Position numbers and translations under genes: made by a program. From positions 1 through 5,162 of the forward strand of contig JAFWBH010000092.1 in the NCBI GenBank assembly GCA_017507205.1: a stretch of DNA of 5,162 nt, in the 5' to 3' direction. Source of the DNA: Clostridia bacterium (GTDB lineage: Bacteria; Bacillota; Clostridia; Christensenellales; CAG-917). The notes under the pieces are model-generated. The model made no database searches and had not been told where the DNA came from. It saw nothing but the letters and a program-made list of their open reading frames with translations. Below are positions 1 through 5,162 of the stretch, one piece after another (position 1 is the stretch's first letter; each line of letters begins with the position of its first letter).

Positions 1-44
1 ACGGCAAAATCGTTTCCCGCACCGCTCATGTGCCATACACGCAT
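1..44 (-). CDS. dapF: Diaminopimelate epimerase DapF, N-terminal fragment cut by the window edge
   Basis: Only the first 14 codons and two bases of the next are present, reading MRVWHMSGAGNDFA and probably V. The GxGNDF block (residues 8-13) is the N-terminal signature of DapF, and Asn11 falls where the family has a substrate-binding asparagine. DapF is a cytoplasmic, cofactor-independent epimerase that converts LL-diaminopimelate to meso-diaminopimelate, the direct precursor of lysine and of DAP-type peptidoglycan. The start codon (42-44) overlaps the dapB stop as ATGA, and a GGAGG ribosome binding site (52-56, complement) lies 7 nt upstream inside the dapB end, so translation is probably coupled. 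The catalytic cysteines lie outside the window. The identification rests on a short but characteristic motif and on the operon context. Confidence 0.85.
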   Translation of the reverse strand, partial: MRVWHMSGAGNDFA

Positions 45-769
45 CACTTTTCCTCCAGCAGCTGCGCCATAGTGTACAGTCCGGCCGGCTTGCCGCAGAT
101 GAAGCGGGCAGCTTCTACACCGCCCTCCGCCAGCATGCTGCGGGTGATGGCTTCATGGCGCAGGGTCAGGCTTTGGGAGCCGGTATAGATGTGGACCTCG
201 TGAACGCCTACCACATTTCCCAGACGCAGGGAAGCAATGCCGATTTCGTTCTTCTCACGTTTGCCTTCACCGGCGCGGCCGCAATGCGCAACGGCATCCG
301 GACGGACTTCCTTCACGGCCTGGAACAGCATATGCGCCGTTCCGCTGGGAGCATCTACTTTGCGGTTATGATGCACTTCCACGATCTCAATGTCCGCATC
401 GGGGAAGAAAGCGGCGGCTTCCTTAGCCAGCCGGCACAGCACGGCGATGCCAAGACTCATGTTTCCGCTATAGAAAACGGGAATGGATCCGGCTGCTTCA
501 TAGATCAGTTCTTTTTCTTCCGGTGTGTGTCCGGTGGTGCCGATCACCGCGGCGCAGCCAACAGCTTTGGCGTAGGCCAGGACATCAGAAACGGCGCTGT
601 GGTGGGAAAAATCGATGACTACGTCACAGGGGACGATGCCCAATTCCTGAAATGTTTTGGGGACATTGTTTTCACCGTCAATGCTGACACGACCAATGAC
701 CTCTTCACCGAGGATGCCGTCGATCAGTTTGCCCATGGCGCCGTTGGCACCGCACAGTATTGCTTTCAT
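44..769 (-). CDS. dapB: 4-hydroxy-tetrahydrodipicolinate reductase DapB
   Basis: This is a 241-residue cytoplasmic reductase that uses NAD(P)H to reduce the DapA product to tetrahydrodipicolinate, the second committed step toward diaminopimelate and lysine. Residues 7-13 (GANGAMG) form the Rossmann dinucleotide loop. DFSHH (53-57) and GTTG (77-80) are the conserved nucleotide-domain blocks, and NMSLG (103-107) lines the cofactor site. The family signature HHNRKVDAPSGTA (133-145) holds the catalytic His133 and Lys137, equivalent to E. coli His159 and Lys163, plus the substrate-binding Gly-Thr pair at 143-144. At 241 residues it is shorter than the E. coli enzyme (about 270), as many clostridial forms are. 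The start is fixed by AGGAG (777-781, complement) 7 nt upstream and by a 4-nt ATGA overlap with dapA. The gene is GC-rich (about 57% over 1-780 by hand count) and uses many CTG, CAG and GCC/GCG codons, unlike asd further upstream in the same operon. Confidence 0.97.
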   Translation of the reverse strand: MKAILCGANGAMGKLIDGILGEEVIGRVSIDGENNVPKTFQELGIVPCDVVIDFSHHSAVSDVLAYAKAVGCAAVIGTTGHTPEEKELIYEAAGSIPVFYSGNMSLGIAVLCRLAKEAAAFFPDADIEIVEVHHNRKVDAPSGTAHMLFQAVKEVRPDAVAHCGRAGEGKREKNEIGIASLRLGNVVGVHEVHIYTGSQSLTLRHEAITRSMLAEGGVEAARFICGKPAGLYTMAQLLEEK

Positions 770-1641
770 ATCTCTACTCCTAACTCTTTCATATGTTCAA
801 AAAGCTTGATCCGGTTTGCATCCTCCATAGGGGTAAGAGGAAGACGGATATGCTCCTGCCCGAAACCCATGGCGGATACGGCAGCCTTTGCGGGGATGGG
901 ATTGACCTCGCAGAACAGGGAGCCAACCAGCGGCAGAAGCCGGCACTGCAGCTGCGCCGCGCCCGCAATGTCCCCGGCAAAAAACCGGCGGGTCATTTCC
1001 ACGCAGAGAGAAGGCACCACGTTGGACATAACACTGATGCAGCCCATGCCTCCCATGGCCAGCATGGGGACGACCAGCCCGTCTTCACCGGAATATACGT
1101 CGATCCGGTCGCCGCATTTCTGGAAAATATCCATAACCTGCGCCATATTGCCACTGGCTTCCTTGACTGCGACAATGTTGTCAATTTCAGCAAGGGTGGA
1201 AAAGGTGTCGGGGAGCATATTGACCCCCGTGCGACCGGGGACATTGTATAAAATAATAGGCAGAGAAATTTTCTCTGCCACTTTTGTAAAATGAGCCACA
1301 AGACCTGCTTGTGTGCATTTGTTGTAGTAAGGTGTCACCATCAAAAGTCCGTCTGCACCCAAATCGGTGAAGAGCAGTGCATTTTCAATGGCTTGTGATG
1401 TGGAATTGGATCCAGCACCAACTATGATAGGCAGTCTGCCCTTGACAAAGTCAACCACAAACTGCACAACTGATATTTTTTCTTCTCTTGACATTGTTGC
1501 CGGCTCGCCAGTGGTGCCAAGGACAACAAGGGAGTTCACTCCACCATTAAGCTGAAATTCAAGGAGCTTTTCTAGGGCGTCAAAATCAATCTTATCATTT
1601 GTAAAGGGAGTGATAAGTGCTGTTGACGTTCCTTTCACCAT
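766..1641 (-). CDS. dapA: 4-hydroxy-tetrahydrodipicolinate synthase DapA (compositionally mosaic)
   Basis: This is a full-length, 291-residue, class I aldolase-type TIM barrel of the cytoplasm. It condenses pyruvate with aspartate semialdehyde, the first committed step of the diaminopimelate branch. The catalytic set is complete by family comparison: Thr43 in GTTGE (42-46), Tyr106 in TPYYNK (103-108), Tyr132 and Arg137 in YNVPGRTG (132-139), and the Schiff-base Lys160 in AVKEASG (158-164). The start lies 3 nt after the asd stop, with GGAGG (1650-1654, complement) 8 nt upstream in the asd end; the gene end overlaps dapB by 4 nt. The gene is unusual in composition. Codons 1 to about 131 are about 43% GC, with A/T-ending codons and AGA arginines, whereas the C-terminal part (781-1080) is about 59% GC with CTG, CGG/CGC and GCG codons. 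The change falls near 1240. No frameshift or missing residue accompanies it, so the protein should be functional. In many Clostridia DapA is not strongly lysine-inhibited; nothing here settles that. Confidence 0.97.
   Translation of the reverse strand: MVKGTSTALITPFTNDKIDFDALEKLLEFQLNGGVNSLVVLGTTGEPATMSREEKISVVQFVVDFVKGRLPIIVGAGSNSTSQAIENALLFTDLGADGLLMVTPYYNKCTQAGLVAHFTKVAEKISLPIILYNVPGRTGVNMLPDTFSTLAEIDNIVAVKEASGNMAQVMDIFQKCGDRIDVYSGEDGLVVPMLAMGGMGCISVMSNVVPSLCVEMTRRFFAGDIAGAAQLQCRLLPLVGSLFCEVNPIPAKAAVSAMGFGQEHIRLPLTPMEDANRIKLFEHMKELGVEI
1259..1279. repeat. Perfect 21-bp palindrome inside dapA
   Basis: The arms GGCAGAGAAA (1259-1268) and TTTCTCTGCC (1270-1279) are exact reverse complements around a single central base at 1269. 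The repeat encodes roughly the AEKISLP stretch of DapA (residues 122-128) and lies immediately beside the base-composition switch near 1240. In the dapA transcript it could fold into a stem of about 9 bp, followed on the same strand by the T-rich run TATTATTTTATA. That looks like an intrinsic terminator or pause site within the gene, but its position in the middle of an intact coding sequence makes that function doubtful. Confidence 0.8.
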
Positions 1642-1644
1642 AGG

Positions 1645-2655
1645 CTATGCCTCCAAGTGATTTTTTATAAGCAACTCAACAATTTGCACTGCGTTTGTCG
1701 CTGCTCCTTTTCTTATGTTGTCTGCCACCACCCACAGATTGACACCACTTTCAACGCTGTCGTCAATGCGAATACGACCTACAAACACTTCATCGTGGTT
1801 TTCTGCGTTGATAGGCATAGGGTAGAGGTTGGATGCTGTGTCATCCTCAACAATGATGCCGTCAAAGCCTTTGAGGGCTTCAACAACGCCATCTCTTGTG
1901 CAGGGTGACTTGAATTCCACGTTGATGGACTCGCTATGGCCATGATATACAGGCACACGCACTGTTGTTGCAGTGATACGCAGGTCTTTGTCGTGTAAAA
2001 TCTTTTTTGTTTCCTCAATCATCTTGATCTCTTCCTTGGTGTAGCCACTCTCTGTGAAAACATCAATGTGAGGAAGGATGTTGAATGCAATAGGATGGGG
2101 GAATTTGCTTGGAGCTTCACCATTGACACCATTCTTCAAGTCATTGTAGCCAGCAACGCCAGCGCCAGACACTGCTTGATAGGTTGAATAGATGATGCGC
2201 TTGATGCCGTATTTATCATAGAGTGGCTTCAATGCCACAACAGCTTGAATTGTTGAGCAGTTGGGGTTGGCGATGATGCCCTTGCTCCATTTGACATCCT
2301 CTGAGTTGACCTCGGGGACAACAAGGGGCACATTCTCATCCATACGCCATTGAGATGAGTTGTCAACAACAGTTGCACCGATTTCAACAAATATAGGTGC
2401 AAATTCCTTTGAAACCCCACCGCCAGCAGAGAAGAGGGCAAAATCAATTTTGCCTTTAAGACTGCGAATATTGTCAGCAGTCAATTCAATGACGGTGTGA
2501 GACTTGCCCACAAAGTCAATTTTCTTGCCTGCGCTTCTTGATGAAGCAAAAAGATAGTAGCTGTCCACAGGCAGATTTTTTTCCTCAAGGACCTCAAGGA
2601 ACTTGTTGCCGACCATGCCTGTTGCGCCCACAACTGCGATGTTGAATTTTTTCAT
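1645..2655 (-). CDS. asd: Aspartate-semialdehyde dehydrogenase Asd
   Basis: This is a 336-residue cytoplasmic enzyme that reduces aspartyl-phosphate with NADPH to aspartate semialdehyde, the branch point to lysine/DAP, threonine and methionine. The N-terminal Rossmann loop is GATGMVG (10-16), and the SSRSAG block (38-43) is the usual phosphate-contact segment for NADP. The catalytic Cys133 sits in ANPNCSTIQ (129-137). SGAGVAG (163-169) follows. RVPVYHGHSE (233-242) carries the likely base His240, and the end has the family block LWVVADNIRKGAATNAVQI (307-325). The first ATG of the open frame is 48 codons further upstream, but the start at 2653-2655 is chosen because AGGAGA (2663-2668, complement) lies 7 nt before it and the protein then begins exactly at the conserved KKFNIAVVGATG. 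The gene is first in the operon and about 47% GC in the lines counted, matching the right arm rather than dapB. Confidence 0.97.
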   Translation of the reverse strand: MKKFNIAVVGATGMVGNKFLEVLEEKNLPVDSYYLFASSRSAGKKIDFVGKSHTVIELTADNIRSLKGKIDFALFSAGGGVSKEFAPIFVEIGATVVDNSSQWRMDENVPLVVPEVNSEDVKWSKGIIANPNCSTIQAVVALKPLYDKYGIKRIIYSTYQAVSGAGVAGYNDLKNGVNGEAPSKFPHPIAFNILPHIDVFTESGYTKEEIKMIEETKKILHDKDLRITATTVRVPVYHGHSESINVEFKSPCTRDGVVEALKGFDGIIVEDDTASNLYPMPINAENHDEVFVGRIRIDDSVESGVNLWVVADNIRKGAATNAVQIVELLIKNHLEA

Positions 2656-2662
2656 ATACAAT

Positions 2663-2668
2663 TCTCCT
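2663..2668 (-). promoter_or_regulatory. Ribosome binding site deciding the asd start
   Basis: AGGAGA on the minus strand lies 7 nt before the ATG at 2653-2655. It supports this internal start over the ATG 144 nt further upstream (2797-2799), whose reading would run through the promoter region and add 48 residues not found in the family. Confidence 0.85.
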
Positions 2669-2676
2669 ACCAAAAA

Positions 2677-2706
2677 AATATACTCATAAACATTGCAAAA
2701 TGTCAA
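2677..2706 (-). promoter_or_regulatory. Sigma-A-type promoter of the asd-dapA-dapB-dapF operon
   Basis: Reading the minus strand, a consensus -35 TTGACA (2701-2706) is followed after 18 bp by a -10 TATATT (2677-2682), five of six matches to TATAAT. Transcription would begin near 2670, giving a leader of only about 15 nt that contains little more than the ribosome binding site. Control by a lysine riboswitch, T-box or attenuator between this promoter and asd is therefore not possible, and any regulation should act at initiation or on the enzymes. Confidence 0.7.
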
Positions 2707-2730
2707 ATTATTGACGCAAAATTGCAAAAT
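2692..2730. repeat. Direct 10-bp repeat ATTGCAAAAT upstream of asd
   Basis: ATTGCAAAAT occurs exactly at 2692-2701 and again at 2721-2730. A third, shorter copy of its core, GCAAAAT, is at 2716-2722. The first copy abuts the -35 box of the asd promoter. This could be a repeated protein-binding half-site, but the region is very AT-rich and chance similarity is possible. Confidence 0.5.
2702..2715. promoter_or_regulatory. Operator-like dyad over the asd -35 box
   Basis: GTCAA (2702-2706) and TTGAC (2711-2715) form an exact 5-4-5 inverted repeat. It covers five of the six bases of the asd -35 hexamer and extends upstream of it. A protein bound here would block the asd promoter. This is a positional inference only, and no known operator is recognised. 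Confidence 0.35.
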
Positions 2731-2783
2731 TTGTTGAGATTTATAATTTATTTTATTATAAAAGACATATTTTTGTGTTTTCA

Positions 2784-2800
2784 TTTGATATTTAATCAAA
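2784..2800. promoter_or_regulatory. Operator-like dyad over the rightward -35 box
   Basis: TTTGAT (2784-2789) and ATCAAA (2795-2800) form an exact 6-5-6 inverted repeat. It includes the -35 TTGATA (2785-2790) of the rightward promoter and part of the spacer. It differs in sequence and half-site orientation from the dyad over the asd -35, so a common regulator is not implied. Confidence 0.35.
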
Positions 2801-2813
2801 GTTGGTGTAAAAT
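2785..2813 (+). promoter_or_regulatory. Sigma-A-type promoter of the membrane protein/TPR gene pair
   Basis: The -35 TTGATA (2785-2790) is separated by an optimal 17 bp from the -10 TAAAAT (2808-2813), each five of six matches to consensus. Transcription would begin around 2820, about 20 nt before the start codon at 2840, with the AGGAG ribosome binding site at 2830-2834 in between. Confidence 0.7.
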
Positions 2814-2839
2814 GCTACTATCTAGAATTAGGAGTCAAT

Positions 2840-3955
2840 ATGGCAACTCAATACAAACAACCCAAAGAAAGACAACCAAAGTTTTTGCTTTCCAAGCTGT
2901 TCACAGATGCAGAGCATGTTGTTGAACCAGAGGAAAAGAGAAAGGTGGTTGCTGCTGGCATGACAGAGGCAGCCCCTGCACCCAAGGCATATCCTGACAC
3001 ATTCTTCAAGAGAGCCTTTGCTGTTTCAAGAGGCGAAATGAGTGTTTTGTTCAAGACTACGATTTGGTTCTTGGCAATCTCACTTCTTTTCATCGTAGGC
3101 ACACTTCTTGGTGAATATTATCTTAGTGACCATCTTCTTGGTGGCAACTACAACTTTATGGCAGGCATCGGCGTTGGATATCCCGGCGTTGGTGACAGCA
3201 TACAAGAAAGTGTCAGCAAGCTTTATGGTGAGGTGAAGGTTTACATTATGCTCATCGCACTTGGCGCTTGCATCATCGCATCTCCCTTCCTTTCAGGCTT
3301 GATGTATGCAGCAAAGAGAGCATTCTTTCAAGAAACCTACAAGTATTCAATTCGCACCTTCTTCTTGGGCTTCAAGAAGCATTGGTGGAAATATTTGTTG
3401 CTCGGCACACTGACAGCAGGAGTGCTGGGTGGCATCGGCATTTCAATATTGAAGCTTTTGAGTGCACAACAATTGGGGGGTGCCACTGCACTTGATTATT
3501 GCTTGGCAATCATTCCTGCAGTCATCGCATTCCCAGTGCTTGCAGTGCTTTTCATTATGATGGGCCTTACAGTCACCCACGATTTGACCTTTGGTCAAGT
3601 GTTCAAAAACGCAGTGGTCATTCTCATGAACAACCTTGTGTTTGCTCCTGTGCTTACCGTGGTGACAATTGCTCCCTTCGTATTGTTCTTTGTGATGGGA
3701 TTCCCCACCAACATCCTTGTCTATCTCATTATGGTGGCATTTGGCTTCTCATTGTTCTCACTTTTGTGGGTGGCAATGGCAGATAGAGGAATGGTGAAGT
3801 GCAGAATGCTCAAGCACGATGTTGAAAAGAAAAACCTTTCAGACTCAAGAAAGGCACAAAAGAGCAGCTTCCAACAACAAGCAGACTACACTGCAAAGAA
3901 GAAGCCTCAACAAAAGCAACAATTCCAAAACCCTAAAAAGAAAAAGAAGAAATAA
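2840..3955 (+). CDS. Six-helix membrane protein with lysine-rich tail, distantly YesL/DUF624-like
   Basis: This is a 371-residue protein of unknown function. Residues 1-66 are hydrophilic and have no signal peptide. Six hydrophobic segments follow at about 70-91, 133-157, 183-207, 218-246, 260-286 and 289-313. After them comes a cytoplasmic-looking tail of about 55 residues that is rich in Lys and Gln and ends in six lysines. The stretch from helix 2 into helix 3 (about 148-190), with a Pro, a small-residue/Leu/Tyr run, basic residues, then RTFFLGFKKHWWKYLLLG, resembles the layout of YesL/DUF624 proteins, which often sit near sugar-uptake genes. This is recognition by pattern only, and the resemblance may be coincidental. 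A general integral membrane protein of unknown family is the safe call. The start has AGGAG (2830-2834) 5 nt upstream and a good promoter. The stop codon shares its last base with the start of the following TPR gene, so the two are probably translationally coupled and may work together at the membrane. Confidence 0.9.
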   Translation: MATQYKQPKERQPKFLLSKLFTDAEHVVEPEEKRKVVAAGMTEAAPAPKAYPDTFFKRAFAVSRGEMSVLFKTTIWFLAISLLFIVGTLLGEYYLSDHLLGGNYNFMAGIGVGYPGVGDSIQESVSKLYGEVKVYIMLIALGACIIASPFLSGLMYAAKRAFFQETYKYSIRTFFLGFKKHWWKYLLLGTLTAGVLGGIGISILKLLSAQQLGGATALDYCLAIIPAVIAFPVLAVLFIMMGLTVTHDLTFGQVFKNAVVILMNNLVFAPVLTVVTIAPFVLFFVMGFPTNILVYLIMVAFGFSLFSLLWVAMADRGMVKCRMLKHDVEKKNLSDSRKAQKSSFQQQADYTAKKKPQQKQQFQNPKKKKKK

Positions 3956-5162
3956 TGGCAAATATACTTGATCTCAAGCTCACTCAAGACGAGCTTGTCG
4001 CCCTTGCAGACAAAAAGCTTGCTGATGGCGACACCGAAGGGGCAGTGAAATATCTGAAAAAAGCCCTTGTTCAAGACGATTCTTGTGTAGAAGCGAAGAT
4101 TAAGCTTGCCAGCATTTACGCCGATTTAGGCGCACATCAGATTTCAAATGCGATCTTTTATCGTGCTTTGGTGGCAAAGCCTACGCCAGAGCAGGAGGAT
4201 CGCATTTTTTATAAGCTTGCACACAATTTCCTTGACCTTGGCATGCTTGAGGTTGTGGCATACTATATGCGCTATTTTGGTGACGATTTTGACCCGTCAG
4301 TCCTCGAAAACAGAGAGGAGAGGCTCAATCCCTTCCACCTTGTTTCAAAAACTCCCGATGAATATTATGAGCAACTGATTGAAAAGGCATATGCTCGCAT
4401 TCAAGAGAGAGATTTTGACGGAGCCATTGCCCTTGCTGAAAAGGTTGACAAGTCCAGCAAGGCAAGAGATGCAGCCAATCACATCACCCTCGTTGCATAT
4501 ATGATGAAGAATGATGTTGACCGAGTCATCTACGAGGCAAAGGGTATGCTTGAAAAGGAGGACAGCCTCAGTGGCCGAAGCACCCTTGCCACAGCACTGA
4601 TGATTGAGGAACGCAATACCGAGGCATATGAGGTGGTTGAGGAAATATTGAAAAAGGACTACAATCGCCTTGAAGAGATACTCATCATTCTTCCTTTGCT
4701 TGTAAGCCTCAATATGCACAGCCACGTGATTATCTACACGCAAAAGGCACTTAAACACCTTCCTCTGCAACCAAATGGACTTATATGGCTCTCGCAAGCA
4801 TTGTATAATGTGGGGCAAAAGGCAGAGGCAAAAAGAGTTATGAGGACAGTCCTTGACATCTATGGAGATTATGCTCCTGCCGACTATTATCTTGACCTAT
4901 ATGACACCGGCATAGACGAGGTTGAGTATGTGCAGATGATGCCAAATCTTAAAGTGCCACACACAGAAAGATTCAGACGCTATAAGCTGCTAGAGGAATA
5001 TTCAAAGCTGTCAAAGGATGATTTTGACAATGCTCTTGACAACAACGAGGATCTTCAAAGGCTTGTGCGATGGGCATTTGTTGACGGCAATGAAAAGGTG
5101 GTTGGTCTGCTTCTTCAAAGGATGTCCTTTGCAGACTCTAAATGGCTTGAAGGCTTTTATAG
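3955..5162 (+). CDS. Tetratricopeptide-repeat-like protein, C-terminus cut by the window edge
   Basis: An open frame of 402 codons runs to the end of the window without a stop. It starts MANILDLKLTQDELVALADK and is almost wholly helical and acidic/basic in character, with no signal peptide or membrane segment, so it is probably cytoplasmic. TPR-like helix pairs are visible at about 13-42 (ADKKLADGDTEGAVKYLKKA), 47-77 (LASIYADLGAHQISNAIFYRAL), 139-165 (AYARIQERDFDGAIALAEK) and 275-304 (LSQALYNVGQKAEAKRVMRT), with more degenerate repeats between them. TPR arrays bind proteins, and no catalytic domain is visible in the part present. The ATG overlaps the preceding TAA by one base (TAATG), and there is no clear Shine-Dalgarno, only A/G-rich lysine codons, which points to reinitiation after the membrane protein. 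It may be a soluble partner of that protein. Composition matches the membrane gene (mid-40s GC, many CTT and GCA codons). Confidence 0.85.
   Translation, partial: MANILDLKLTQDELVALADKKLADGDTEGAVKYLKKALVQDDSCVEAKIKLASIYADLGAHQISNAIFYRALVAKPTPEQEDRIFYKLAHNFLDLGMLEVVAYYMRYFGDDFDPSVLENREERLNPFHLVSKTPDEYYEQLIEKAYARIQERDFDGAIALAEKVDKSSKARDAANHITLVAYMMKNDVDRVIYEAKGMLEKEDSLSGRSTLATALMIEERNTEAYEVVEEILKKDYNRLEEILIILPLLVSLNMHSHVIIYTQKALKHLPLQPNGLIWLSQALYNVGQKAEAKRVMRTVLDIYGDYAPADYYLDLYDTGIDEVEYVQMMPNLKVPHTERFRRYKLLEEYSKLSKDDFDNALDNNEDLQRLVRWAFVDGNEKVVGLLLQRMSFADSKWLEGFY

Noticed and set aside
1240..1279. Intrinsic terminator ending a transcript within dapA
   Set aside because: The hairpin and T-rich run resemble one, but it would cut off dapA, dapB and dapF in the middle of an intact coding sequence, and the T-run is interrupted. 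It is kept as a finding to test, not annotated as a terminator.
155..1294. Long 379-codon plus-strand open frame across dapB and dapA
   Set aside because: It lies opposite two unmistakable enzyme genes with complete catalytic motifs, its product has no recognisable domain, and it arises from the GC-rich codon pattern of the other strand.
2742..2747. Perfect TATAAT on the plus strand as an alternative rightward -10
   Set aside because: No acceptable -35 lies 16-18 bp upstream, and the AT-rich context makes a chance match likely; the TTGATA-17-TAAAAT promoter downstream is better placed.
2656..2799. 48-residue N-terminal extension of Asd starting at 2799
   Set aside because: It would run through the asd promoter, has no family match, and lacks the clear ribosome binding site that precedes the ATG at 2653-2655.
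2656..2839. Lysine riboswitch or T-box leader upstream of asd
   Set aside because: The predicted transcript begins about 15 nt before the start codon, and the whole intergenic region is 184 bp of AT-rich DNA without structured-RNA-like stems or a terminator.
4345..4818. 157-codon minus-strand open frame within the TPR gene
   Set aside because: It lies wholly opposite a long in-frame TPR-like gene that has a promoter and coupled start; no motif or ribosome binding site supports it.
1..5162. Mobile element, CRISPR array, tRNA or rRNA
   Set aside because: No transposase or integrase motifs, terminal inverted repeats, regularly spaced repeats, cloverleaf or rRNA-like segments were seen on either strand.

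Overview
The window looks like bacterial chromosome from a Firmicutes/Clostridia-type organism, perhaps a gut or other anaerobic lineage. The basis is strong AGGAG/GGAGG ribosome binding sites, sigma-A-like promoters, tightly packed genes, and a Gram-positive-style aspartate semialdehyde dehydrogenase. No taxon can be named from sequence reading alone.

Left arm (1-2655, minus strand): an operon of the aspartate-to-diaminopimelate/lysine branch, transcribed in the order asd, dapA, dapB, dapF. asd makes aspartate semialdehyde. dapA condenses it with pyruvate. dapB reduces the product. dapF, of which only the first 14 codons plus two bases are present, epimerises LL-DAP to meso-DAP for peptidoglycan and lysine. 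The genes are separated by 3 nt (asd/dapA) or overlap by 4 nt (dapA/dapB and dapB/dapF, both ATGA), and each downstream gene has its Shine-Dalgarno inside the end of the gene before it.

Centre (2656-2839): a 184-bp divergent promoter region. It has one convincing sigma-A-type promoter for each direction, a short dyad over each -35 box, and a repeated 10-mer. Both leaders are very short, so there is no room for a lysine riboswitch or T-box.

Right arm (2840-5162, plus strand): a two-gene unit. The first gene encodes a six-helix membrane protein with a distant YesL/DUF624 look and a lysine-rich tail. The second starts on the last base of the first gene's stop codon and encodes a TPR-like helical-repeat protein that runs off the right end. 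I cannot assign a function to this pair.

The most notable oddity is a base-composition break inside dapA. dapF, dapB and the 3' part of dapA are about 57% GC by hand count, while the 5' part of dapA is about 43% and asd and the right arm are in the mid-40s. The switch is near position 1240, at the conserved YNVPGRTG motif, next to a perfect 21-bp palindrome. The reading frame stays intact. This is either a recombinant (mosaic) operon or an assembly chimera, and it should be resolved before the operon is treated as one natural unit. I found no mobile element, CRISPR array, tRNA or rRNA, and no clear evidence of a wholly new system beyond the uncharacterised membrane/TPR pair.
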